From contig JACDFX010000087.1 of NCBI GenBank assembly GCA_013815575.1, positions 1-6,986 on the forward strand: a DNA stretch of 6,986 bases, read 5' to 3'. The notes below the pieces were generated by a model. It did no database searches. It was not told where the DNA came from and saw only the letters and a program-made list of their open reading frames with translations. The position numbers were made by a program, and so were the translations under genes. Source of the DNA: Rubrobacter sp. (lineage in GTDB: Bacteria; Actinomycetota; Rubrobacteria; Rubrobacterales; Rubrobacteraceae). Positions 1-6,579 of the stretch are shown here, piece by piece; within the stretch, counting starts at the first letter, position 1, and each line of letters starts with the position of its first letter.

Positions 1-8
1 CCCCACAT

Positions 9-451
9 TCATGCAGGAATCTGCAAGCGAACTTCGCAGAAGGGGTGGTCTACGAGCCCCGCATTGAGGTTCGTGGTACCGACCAGGACTGCAGCTCGGG
101 CAATGGAGTTTACGCTATGTGAGGTATCGAACCGGCCACATCTTCCCCGACCCGGCAGGCCGGTCATCTCTTTCAGGCGAGGGATTTTCTCCGCCACCTC
201 CGGGATGAAGCCCTGAACTCCGAAGGCCGGGTCGACATTCAGCACCAGGGCGTAATCGAGGCGGCAACCAGAGGTCCGATGGATAGGTTAGGTACGAAGT
301 GGTTGTCCATTGTACCGAAATGGACGGACTCCGCCCCGCCGTCTCTGGTTTCGCGGATGCCGTCCTCCAGGCGGGCCTAGTCGGCCGCGAGGATCAAGTG
401 GCCGCCAACCTCCTTGCCGTCCAAACCTGAGAAGACTGAGAAGAATTCCAT
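9..451 (-). pseudogene. rpe: decayed ribulose-phosphate 3-epimerase (rpe)
   Basis: Remnant of the pentose-phosphate enzyme that interconverts ribulose 5-phosphate and xylulose 5-phosphate. An ATG at 451 follows a good Shine-Dalgarno (GGAGGT, 456-461). Its frame reads HLILAAD, then TAG at 377-379, then ARLEDGIRE, MDNHFVPNLSIGP and VAA, which match the Rpe N-terminal half (SADFARL; MDGHFVPNxxxGP). Near 257-262 homology jumps to another frame: DYALVLNVDPAFGVQGFIPEV, matching the Rpe motif VNPGFGGQxFIP, then NSIARA and VLVGTT as in the C-terminal glycine-rich strand, ending at TGA 9-11. Roughly 85-90 codons between these blocks are missing, including the strand carrying the DVHLM metal-binding histidine. 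The first metal-ligand motif HVD is changed to HFG. Third positions look more A/T-rich than in neighbouring genes, as expected for a gene no longer under selection. It lies 52 bases downstream of rpiA. That it is rpe-derived is well supported; that it is fully non-functional is a strong inference. Confidence 0.88.
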
Positions 452-503
452 GATTACCTCCAATGTAAATGGTCGTCGGGTCCGCTCTCTCCCCGCCTTG
501 CGG

Positions 504-1205
504 CTACGGTGCCGACGCTTCAATGACGGCGGTACCGTCTTCGTGGACCACAAACGCCATCCTAGCGAGGCCGACGAAGAGACCGCATTCCAGGGCGCCG
601 GGGATGCGCTTTATCTGGACTTCGAGTGATGCGGGGTCCGTTATTGGGGGAAACCGGCAGTCAACCGTGTAGTGGCCCCCGTCGGTCACGAACGGGCGCT
701 CTGGATTCCCGTCGAGGAGTCGGAGTTGCGGCTCGCAGCCCAGGGAGGAGAGTGCTTCGAAGGTCGATTCGCACCCGAAGGGTTCGACTTCGACCGGGAG
801 CGAATCCCTCCCCAAGAAATCGACTAGCTTAGAAGCGTCGGCGACCACGATCAGGCCACCGCCAGCGCCGGCGACTATCTTTTCTCGCAAGAGCGCGCCG
901 CCATGGCCTTTGATCAGGGTCAGCCTCGGACCGATCTCGTCCGCGCCGTCTATCGTGGTCTCCGGCCGGGCTTCGGAGAGGCCGACGAGCGGGATACCGA
1001 CCTCCAGGGCCAGCCGCGCGGTCGTCTCCGAGGTCGGTATCCCCCGCACGTTCTCCAACTCGCCCGAGGAGAGCAACTCCCCGATCCTCCTCACCGCCCA
1101 GGACGCCGTTGAGCCCGACCCGAGCCCGACAACCATCCCACTCTCGACGCGTGCATCCACCGCCGCGTAAGCGGCGCTACGCAGTTTCTCAGGCCCTACT
1201 TTCAT
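504..1205 (-). CDS. rpiA: ribose-5-phosphate isomerase A
   Basis: Cytoplasmic isomerase interconverting ribose 5-phosphate and ribulose 5-phosphate in the non-oxidative pentose phosphate pathway. At 233 residues it has the usual RpiA length. Visible family motifs are the phosphate-binding loop GLGSGSTA (27-34), PTSE (57-60), DGADE (86-90), IKGHGGALLREK (98-109) and the late GLFVGLARMAFV segment (208-219). By comparison with the E. coli enzyme, D86, D89, K99 and E108 should be the active-site acidic residues and lysine, and E108 the catalytic base. The lysine loop reads KGHGG where KGGGG is common, a mild variation. The ATG start is preceded by GGAG at 1210-1213. The gene begins 45 bases after the GH65 stop and is followed by the rpe remnant, so rpiA-rpe was once an adjacent pair acting on the same intermediate. 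It is RpiA-type, unrelated in fold to RpiB. Confidence 0.95.
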   Translation of the reverse strand: MKVGPEKLRSAAYAAVDARVESGMVVGLGSGSTASWAVRRIGELLSSGELENVRGIPTSETTARLALEVGIPLVGLSEARPETTIDGADEIGPRLTLIKGHGGALLREKIVAGAGGGLIVVADASKLVDFLGRDSLPVEVEPFGCESTFEALSSLGCEPQLRLLDGNPERPFVTDGGHYTVDCRFPPITDPASLEVQIKRIPGALECGLFVGLARMAFVVHEDGTAVIEASAP

Positions 1206-1250
1206 AGCACTCCGCCCGGGCTACGCGACCGGGTCGGTGGCGTCATATCC

Positions 1251-3656
1251 TCATTCGTCCGGGATAACATCGAAGTCGTATGCCTCTCCGGCCTCGATTT
1301 CCCGCACCTCCTCACCTACGCCGATCTTGATGCGCTTCCCGAAGCCATCGTCTTGCGCGGTAACCGTCAGCTTGCCGGCCCCGACCTTTACGTCGAACGG
1401 GGTGCCACGGAAGCGCATGGAGAACGACAGTCCTTCCAGCCTGTCCTTCAGCTTCGGATCGAAGTAGAGGACCCCGTCGCGGATCTCACTCCCCATGTAC
1501 CCGCGCTGGAGCAGGTCCAGGGTCCCCGCCATGACCCCCAGATGGATACCCTCCCTCGTAGTACCGCCCTGAATGTCGCCGATGTCGCTCTCCAGCGCGA
1601 CCATGTACCGCTCCCACGAGCTGTCTGGATCGGTGTCGGCCAGTATGCCCGCGTGGGCGACGAAGCTCAGGGTCGAGCCGTGGGAGGTCCGGTGATCGTA
1701 GTAGTCGATGTTTTTGCGGACCATTTCGGGTGTGTAATCGTAGCCGAGGCGCTCGAAGACGCCCTTCAGCTCCCGTTCGGAGAAAAGGAAGAAGAGCAGC
1801 ACGGTGTCGGCCTGCTTGGCGAGCTTGTAGCGGTCAGGGTCGTCGCCCTCCGCTTTCAGGATCCGGTCGAGCCGCTGAATGTTGTCGTGCTTATCCCGGT
1901 AGGCGTCCCAGTCCAGTTCCTCCAGGTCCTCATAACCCTCGAACTGGCTTATGATGCCGTCTTCCTGAAATGGGACGAACATCTTGCGGCTCATATCCTC
2001 CCACGTCCGGACCTCCTCTTCCTTGAGACCGATCCTCTCGCCGAGCGACCGGCGCCGACGCTCCGGCAGAAGGTCCAGGATCTCCTGGGCGGTTCGGGAG
2101 ATCCAGGCGACCATCACGTTGGTGTAGGCGTTGTTCCTGAGCCCTTCCTCGTCGGAGTCGGGGTACTTCTCGTGGAACTCGTCCGGCCCCATGACGCCGT
2201 GGATCTCGTAGCGCCCGCGCTCTTCGTTGAAGTGGGCTATGGAGGACCAGAAGCGGGCGATCTCCAACATCATCTCGGCGCCATAGTCGAACAGAAACTC
2301 GGAGTCGCCAGTAGCCTGGTAGTACTGCCAGACGTTGTAGAAGATGGCTGCGCTCACGTGCCGCTGGTTGTGGCTCATGTCGGGGTCCCACTTCCCCGAC
2401 TCGGGGTTGAGGTGCACCGTCTGGGTCTCCTCCTGGCCGTCTGAACCGCTCTGCCAAGGATACATCGCCCCCACGTACCCGGCCTCCCTGGCCGCGGCCC
2501 GCGCCTCGTCTAACCTGCGGTAGCGGTACATGAGCAGGCCGCGCGTGATCTCCGGGAACCGGAAGTTGAGGAACGGGTAGATGTAAAGCTCGTCCCAGAA
2601 GACGTGCCCCCGGTAGGCCTCCCCGTTGAGGCCCCGCGCCGGAACGCCGGCGTCGAGGTCGGCCGTGTGCGGAGAACAGACCTGGAGTATCTGGTAGATG
2701 TGGAGCCGGAGCAAAAGCTGGACCCTGTCGTTGCCCGGGACCAGCACGTCGCAGACGTCCCAAAGTTCTCCCCACGCCCGTACGTGGCCATCGAGGGTCT
2801 CGTCGAACGTCCCGCAGCGGCCTACTGCCTTCCCGGCATTTGCCAGCGGCTCGTTCAAGGCGTTGTCCCGGGAGGTGTAGAAGGCGACCATCTTCTCCAC
2901 GCGCACCGGCTTCTTCTCCTCGACCTCGAAGGAGAGCACCTGATGGATGTAGTCCTGCATCTGGTAGAGGCCGCGCCGCACGTCCAGCATTCCTTCCTCC
3001 CCGTAGACGCGCGTGCGGGCCGCCTCGGCGACGTAGATGCGCGACTGGCGGGTTCGCGCTTCGAGGGCGATGATCTCGGGCCCGAAAGTACGCGGCGTCA
3101 CCGGGTCCAGGTGGCGTCCTTCAAGGTCCTTGTAGCGGGCGACACCCTTGTTCGTAACCCGGCCGTCGAGAGCCGTGATCGCCTCCACCGTGCCGGACCA
3201 GTTCTCAGCGACGATCTTCCACTCCAGCGCCCCGATGTGCTTGTCCGACATGCTGATGATGCGACGCGTCTCAAGGGTGGTCTCGCGGCCGGCCCGGTCG
3301 CGGAAGCTCAGGTTGCGCCAGAGCACGGCGTTCTTGATGTCGAGCTCGTGACGGTAGGATAGGAGCTCGACGTTGTCCATCCGGATGGCCTCTTCGCCCT
3401 CTATTCGGATCTCGAGCAAGAGCCAGTTGGGCAGGTTTACGAGGTCCTCGTTGAGGACCGGCTGCCCGGCCATGATGGTGGTCTCGCGGTTGAAGCCGCC
3501 ATGCACGTAGGTGCCGGGGTAATGAACGCCGTCGGCCTCCGTCCAGGCGAAGGCGCCCCGCGTACAGAAGTAGCCGTTTCCGGTCGAGGTCATAGCCTCG
3601 CGCAGCCCTTCTTCTTCCGGATCGAACGAGTCGTAGGCCAGCGTCCAGTTCTTCAC
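1251..3656 (-). CDS. glycoside hydrolase family 65 disaccharide phosphorylase (trehalose/maltose/kojibiose phosphorylase family)
   Basis: Predicted inverting phosphorylase of 801 residues that would split an alpha-glucoside with phosphate to give beta-glucose 1-phosphate. The N-terminal super-sandwich domain covers about residues 1-280 (STGNGYFCTRGAF near 24-36), the catalytic (alpha/alpha)6 barrel about 310-720, and a C-terminal beta domain follows. Barrel motifs include GHVFWDELYIYPF (350-362), MYPWQSGSDG (398-407), GVMGPDEFHEKYP (487-499), KQAD (614-617) and TSHGSTLS (657-664). E493 in GPDE should be the general acid. The HGST segment matches the phosphate-binding site of phosphorylases, favouring phosphorolysis over hydrolysis. 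I chose the GTG start at 3656 because AGGAGG sits 6 bases upstream and conserved sequence begins there; upstream in-frame sequence to ATG 3965 is arginine-rich and lies over another gene. Substrate is undetermined: trehalose, trehalose 6-phosphate, maltose, kojibiose, nigerose or glucosylglycerol are all possible. No beta-phosphoglucomutase is present in the window. Confidence 0.9.
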   Translation of the reverse strand: MKNWTLAYDSFDPEEEGLREAMTSTGNGYFCTRGAFAWTEADGVHYPGTYVHGGFNRETTIMAGQPVLNEDLVNLPNWLLLEIRIEGEEAIRMDNVELLSYRHELDIKNAVLWRNLSFRDRAGRETTLETRRIISMSDKHIGALEWKIVAENWSGTVEAITALDGRVTNKGVARYKDLEGRHLDPVTPRTFGPEIIALEARTRQSRIYVAEAARTRVYGEEGMLDVRRGLYQMQDYIHQVLSFEVEEKKPVRVEKMVAFYTSRDNALNEPLANAGKAVGRCGTFDETLDGHVRAWGELWDVCDVLVPGNDRVQLLLRLHIYQILQVCSPHTADLDAGVPARGLNGEAYRGHVFWDELYIYPFLNFRFPEITRGLLMYRYRRLDEARAAAREAGYVGAMYPWQSGSDGQEETQTVHLNPESGKWDPDMSHNQRHVSAAIFYNVWQYYQATGDSEFLFDYGAEMMLEIARFWSSIAHFNEERGRYEIHGVMGPDEFHEKYPDSDEEGLRNNAYTNVMVAWISRTAQEILDLLPERRRRSLGERIGLKEEEVRTWEDMSRKMFVPFQEDGIISQFEGYEDLEELDWDAYRDKHDNIQRLDRILKAEGDDPDRYKLAKQADTVLLFFLFSERELKGVFERLGYDYTPEMVRKNIDYYDHRTSHGSTLSFVAHAGILADTDPDSSWERYMVALESDIGDIQGGTTREGIHLGVMAGTLDLLQRGYMGSEIRDGVLYFDPKLKDRLEGLSFSMRFRGTPFDVKVGAGKLTVTAQDDGFGKRIKIGVGEEVREIEAGEAYDFDVIPDE

Positions 3657-3658
3657 AG

Positions 3659-3931
3659 CTATCCTCCTAGTGTCTTGGTCTTGGTCCCCGGCGCGCCGTC
3701 TATGGCGACCATGGCGACCGCGTCGAGCAACTGCTTCTTGCCCGTGCAGCATACTAGGGCCTCTCCCCCGCCCGGCAGCGACGCGCGGCACGGCCCGAGG
3801 GGGAGGCAGGGGACGTACCGCTCGGCGGAGTGGCAGATCTCGCAGCACGCGGAGGTGTCCATGAGGCCCAACCGCCCCGCCTCTTCGCATCCGACGGCGC
3901 TCACCCGCCAGGTCCTCAAGATCTCCCGCAT
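3659..3931 (-). CDS. small eight-cysteine protein of unknown function
   Basis: I do not recognise this 90-residue protein. It has eight cysteines: C15, C29, C30, C33, C42, C48, C61 and C62, arranged from residue 29 as CC-x2-C-x8-C-x5-C-x12-CC. Such spacing suggests a zinc or iron-sulfur site, or a redox role, but no known domain is clear. There is no signal peptide or membrane segment, so it is probably cytoplasmic. After the cysteine core comes a short helix-like stretch (KKQLLDAVAMVAI, 65-77) and a polar tail. Support for coding: GC-rich third positions, the ATG at 3931 with GAGGGGG at 3938-3944, a 46-base gap from otsB, and a TAG stop 2 bases before the GH65 GTG, with the GH65 ribosome-binding site inside its last codons, a typical coupled arrangement. 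An alternative start is M24 (3862), which has a poorer ribosome-binding site and would keep seven of the cysteines. Position suggests a role linked to the phosphatase and phosphorylase, by inference only. Confidence 0.7.
   Translation of the reverse strand: MREILRTWRVSAVGCEEAGRLGLMDTSACCEICHSAERYVPCLPLGPCRASLPGGGEALVCCTGKKQLLDAVAMVAIDGAPGTKTKTLGG
3663..3668 (-). promoter_or_regulatory. ribosome-binding site deciding the GH65 start
   Basis: On the minus strand this reads AGGAGG, six bases before GTG at 3656. It is the strongest Shine-Dalgarno near the GH65 N-terminus, and it falls exactly where family-like sequence begins (NWTLAYDSFDP). It overlaps the last codons of the small cysteine-rich gene, implying translational coupling. 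Confidence 0.8.
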
Positions 3932-3943
3932 ACGGCACCCCCT

Positions 3944-3960
3944 CGTTTGTCCCGTTTGTC
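3944..3960. repeat. two direct copies of CGTTTGTC, 9-base period
   Basis: CGTTTGTC occurs at 3944-3951 and 3953-3960 in the gap between the otsB-like stop and the small cysteine-rich gene. The copies are one helical turn or slightly less apart, just upstream of the small gene's ribosome-binding site. They could be a chance repeat or a small operator; nothing else in the sequence decides this. Confidence 0.35.
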
Positions 3961-3977
3961 TGCACGGTACGACACCA

Positions 3978-4799
3978 TCAGCGCGCGAGCGTACCCAGGA
4001 AACGCTCTACCTCCGGCATCGTGCTCAGGAGGTAGCCGGCGGCGGTGGTCCGTCCGGCCGTCTCCGGGTCGTCCGCCCGCCCGACGAAGATGCCGACGCC
4101 GGGGGGCGAAGTCCCGGCGAGAGCCTCGAAGGCGTGCTCGTCGGTCACGTCGTCGCCCAGGTACACGGGCACCACGTCGTCGCGGTCGAGCTCAAGAGTC
4201 TCGAGCAGGTAGAGAACCGCCCGGCCTTTATCCCATTCGATCTTCGGCTGGACCTCGTAGACCATCTTGCCGGGCGTCACCTTCAGCTCGTCCGGGCGTT
4301 CGGCTAGAAGGTCGTTTACTATCTGCTCTATCTCCGGCCTCGCCTCTTCCGAGACGAGCCGGTAGTGGACGGCGACCGAGGCCTTCTTCGGTTCCACGGA
4401 GGCGCCCTGGAAGGGTTTGATCTCCTCGTCCAGCCGGGCCTTCACTTCCTCGATGAGCTCATCGGACCCGCTGCCCGCGGCGTGTTCGATGGTGCCTTCA
4501 TCAGGGGTCCAGATGTCGAAGCCGTGGCTGCCGGCCACGATCAGGTTGTCGAGGCCCATGAGTTCCTGGACGACTTTCCGGTCGCGCCCGCTGACCACGC
4601 ACACGGAGCACCGTTCGGCCAGCCCGCGAACGGCCTCCCTCATGCTGTCCGAGATGATCGCATCCTCCGGGCGGTCCACTATCGGCGTGAGCGTGCCGTC
4701 GTAGTCGAGGAACACGGCGGGCCGCTTCCCTCTCAGACGCCGCTCCAAGTCTTCCGCATTCTCCAGGGCGTGCGGTAGATCGTTGATGTTGCGGGGCAT
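3978..4799 (-). CDS. otsB: trehalose-6-phosphate phosphatase family HAD hydrolase
   Basis: Predicted cytoplasmic phosphatase converting trehalose 6-phosphate to trehalose, the second step of the OtsA/OtsB route. At 273 residues it is typical of single-domain OtsB. HAD motifs are complete: motif I DYDGTLTP (32-39, nucleophile D32 and acid/base D34), motif II VVSGR (68-72), a motif III lysine in EWDKGRA (188-194), and motif IV GDDVTDEHAF (215-224, Mg-binding D216/D217/D220). OtsB-specific cap features include SHGFDI (91-96), VHYR (144-147) and EVQPK (182-186). The ATG is preceded by a strong AAAGGAGG at 4805-4812 with 5-base spacing. It lies 56 bases after glpD and 46 before the cysteine-rich gene. 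No trehalose-6-phosphate synthase is in the window, so its substrate comes from elsewhere. Related HAD phosphatases act on other sugar phosphates such as glucosylglycerol phosphate, so trehalose 6-phosphate is likely but not certain. Confidence 0.9.
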   Translation of the reverse strand: MPRNINDLPHALENAEDLERRLRGKRPAVFLDYDGTLTPIVDRPEDAIISDSMREAVRGLAERCSVCVVSGRDRKVVQELMGLDNLIVAGSHGFDIWTPDEGTIEHAAGSGSDELIEEVKARLDEEIKPFQGASVEPKKASVAVHYRLVSEEARPEIEQIVNDLLAERPDELKVTPGKMVYEVQPKIEWDKGRAVLYLLETLELDRDDVVPVYLGDDVTDEHAFEALAGTSPPGVGIFVGRADDPETAGRTTAAGYLLSTMPEVERFLGTLAR

Positions 4800-4811
4800 C
4801 TCCCCCTCCTT

Positions 4812-4850
4812 TCACGCTAGTTCGGCAAAGCCACGGAGGCGCTCCAGCAT
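4812..4850 (-). other. possible 12-residue minicistron between glpD and otsB
   Basis: ATG at 4850, eight codons of which include two CTG/CTC leucines and two arginines, reads MLERLRGFAELA and ends in TGA at 4812-4814. The last base of the stop overlaps the AAAGGAGG ribosome-binding site of otsB, and the frame is that of otsB. Its own ribosome-binding site is weak. It could couple translation from glpD into otsB, or be chance. It does not look like an attenuator leader: there is no run of one regulatory codon and no terminator hairpin with a U tract. Confidence 0.2.
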
Positions 4851-4855
4851 GCGCC

Positions 4856-6577
4856 CTAGGCCCGCACCGATTCGCGGAACTGCTTTGGGGTGTAGCGCTC
4901 GATCCACTCGCGGTACTCTCGCACCTCGCGTTCGGCGCGCTCGGCGTCCCATCCACAGTGCTTGACGGCGACGCCGGCGGCGGCCTCGGCGACGTCGAGG
5001 GCGACGTCGGGACCGTATCCCGCCATCGTGCGCCTCAGGAGCACGTCGGAGAGCGTCTGCGCCATCTCCTCGCGGAGGGCCCAGATCACCTCAGCCCCGA
5101 TCAGGGCCGTCTCGACGCTGACTCTGGACGAGAGCGGCGTATTGAGCTCGGGGTCGTCCCCGGCCAGTTTCAGCACCTCGGCGGCCCGAACGCCGTAGAG
5201 CTTGAGAAGCCTCTCGCAGAGCACCTCGGATATGTTGCTCGCGGATCTGAAGCCGGCAGCGAAGGCCTCGAAATCGGAGGTCTCGCCGCCGGGCAACGGG
5301 ACCTTGCGGGCCCGGCTCCTGGGCGCTTTCCGGTTAAGCTTCTTGTAGACGGCGTCCACGGTCTGGCGGCCCAGGTTCAGGTAGGTGGTCAGCTTGCCAC
5401 CGATGATGGAGATGAGGCCCCCGACCCGCGGCATCTCGGCACTGGAGCTCGTCACCTTGCCGCCCGCGGCAGATTCTCCCTTAGCGTGGTCGAAGACGAC
5501 GTGGCTGCGGGTAACGCCGCCGGCCTCTCCCTCGGGGTTGTACGGCAGCGGCCTTACGCCTGAGTAGGTAAACAGCACGTCCTCGCGGGTGAGTTTCGCC
5601 CCGGGGATAACGTAGTTCGTCTCGTCCAGGAGGTATTGGATCTCGTCCTCGGTCGCGGAGACGTGGTCGAGGTCTCCGTCGTAGCGGAGGTCGGTCGTGC
5701 CGATCAGGTACCGGCCGTTCCACGGCACGATGAAGTACGGTCGCCCGTCTTTACGCGCCTCGACGTACAGGGCCTCGCCCTTCGGGGCGCCGTCGAACGG
5801 GTCCACGATGAGGTGGCTGCCCTTGGTACCGCCCATGAAGCGACCAGAGTCCTCGCCGGTTCCGGGCCGCTGGAGTTCCGCCAGGACCTCGTCCACCCAT
5901 GGGCCTGAGACGTTCACCGTGACCGGGGCGCTTGCCGTGTATTTCCCGCCCCCGAGCACGTCGGCGAACTCCACGCCGGTGACGTCGTCGCCGGCCATGA
6001 TCAGGCGCTCTACCCGCGCGTAGGTGATGACGGTCGCGCCGTTATCCCGGGCTGAGACGGCGTTCTCAACGGCGATCCGCTCCGCGTACTCGACCTGCGC
6101 GTCGTAGTAGAAGGCGGCGGCCTTGAGGCCCTCGGGGTTGAGGCCCGGCTCGCGTTCGCGCACCTTCTCGCGGTTGAGCATCTTGTGCCGGTCCATGCTC
6201 TTGTCGAAGGAGAGCGTGTCGTAGAGGGTCATGCCGAGCCGGACCATGAGCGGTCCGCGCGCGCTCCGGTCGTAGATGGGAACCAGGAAGCCAAGTGGCT
6301 TGACCAGGTGCGGCGCCACGTGGAGGATCGCCTCCCTGTCCCTCAAGGACTCCCTCACGAGCGCGAACTCGTAGTGCTCCAGGTAGCGTAAGCCCCCGTG
6401 GATCAGGCGCGTCGCCCACTGCGTCGTGCCGCCCGAGATGTCGCCCTTGTCCAAAAGCAGCACCCGCAAGCCCCGCATCGCGGCGTCGCGGGCGATGCCG
6501 GCGCCGTTGATGCCGGCCCCGATCACGATCAGGTCGAAGACGCGCCTCTCGATATCTTGCGGTATCCGCGAGTCCAT
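4856..6577 (-). CDS. glpD: aerobic FAD-dependent glycerol-3-phosphate dehydrogenase
   Basis: Oxidises sn-glycerol 3-phosphate to dihydroxyacetone phosphate and passes electrons through FAD to the quinone pool; expected as a peripheral membrane enzyme on the inner face of the membrane. Length is 573 residues, near the family norm. The N-terminal Rossmann motif is IGAGINGAGIARDAA (19-33) with D43 at the end of strand two. GlpD signatures follow: TTQWATRLIHGGLRYLE (51-67), DAQVEYAERIAVENA (159-173), IGTTDLRYDGD (292-302), FTYSGVRPLPYNP (336-348) and IIGGKLTTYLNLG (391-403). The helical C-terminal DAO_C-type domain covers about 425-573, including ETALIGAEVIWALREE. A glycine/serine-rich stretch at about 364-383, before the IIGGKLTTY motif, looks longer than usual. 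The ATG at 6577 lies 2 bases after the gpsA stop, with AAGGG at 6584-6588 inside gpsA, so the two are probably translationally coupled. No glycerol kinase or facilitator is in the window. Confidence 0.95.
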   Translation of the reverse strand: MDSRIPQDIERRVFDLIVIGAGINGAGIARDAAMRGLRVLLLDKGDISGGTTQWATRLIHGGLRYLEHYEFALVRESLRDREAILHVAPHLVKPLGFLVPIYDRSARGPLMVRLGMTLYDTLSFDKSMDRHKMLNREKVREREPGLNPEGLKAAAFYYDAQVEYAERIAVENAVSARDNGATVITYARVERLIMAGDDVTGVEFADVLGGGKYTASAPVTVNVSGPWVDEVLAELQRPGTGEDSGRFMGGTKGSHLIVDPFDGAPKGEALYVEARKDGRPYFIVPWNGRYLIGTTDLRYDGDLDHVSATEDEIQYLLDETNYVIPGAKLTREDVLFTYSGVRPLPYNPEGEAGGVTRSHVVFDHAKGESAAGGKVTSSSAEMPRVGGLISIIGGKLTTYLNLGRQTVDAVYKKLNRKAPRSRARKVPLPGGETSDFEAFAAGFRSASNISEVLCERLLKLYGVRAAEVLKLAGDDPELNTPLSSRVSVETALIGAEVIWALREEMAQTLSDVLLRRTMAGYGPDVALDVAEAAAGVAVKHCGWDAERAEREVREYREWIERYTPKQFRESVRA

Positions 6578-6579
6578 CG

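Noticed and set aside
9..245. A free-standing 78-residue small protein
   Set aside because: Its sequence is the C-terminal part of Rpe and upstream sequence in another frame supplies the N-terminal part, so it is better explained as a pseudogene fragment.
377..379. In-frame TAG in rpe as a recoded codon (for example pyrrolysine)
   Set aside because: A large deletion and frame change follow further down, and the metal-ligand motif is damaged, so recoding would not restore an enzyme.
488..503. Small hairpin CCGC-AAG-GCGG after rpiA as a terminator
   Set aside because: The stem is only four pairs, there is no following T run, and the rpe remnant with its ribosome-binding site comes directly after.
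1353..2444. Long plus-strand open frame (363 codons) opposite the GH65 gene
   Set aside because: It is the antisense of a strongly supported GH65 gene; high GC in third positions keeps the opposite frame open. The protein shows no recognisable motif and no good ribosome-binding site.
1930..2775. Minus-strand 281-codon frame overlapping GH65
   Set aside because: It is the out-of-frame reading of the GH65 gene, very rich in arginine, proline and glycine, as expected of a shifted frame in GC-rich DNA.
3659..3670. Diglycine end of the cysteine-rich protein as a ubiquitin-like or conjugation tail
   Set aside because: The terminal Gly-Gly codons are part of the AGGAGG ribosome-binding site of the next gene, which explains them without any protein function.
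2604..4307. Further long plus-strand open frames (2604-3362 and 3501-4307)
   Set aside because: Both are antisense shadows of the GH65 and otsB-like genes; composition is skewed and the second crosses three minus-strand genes.
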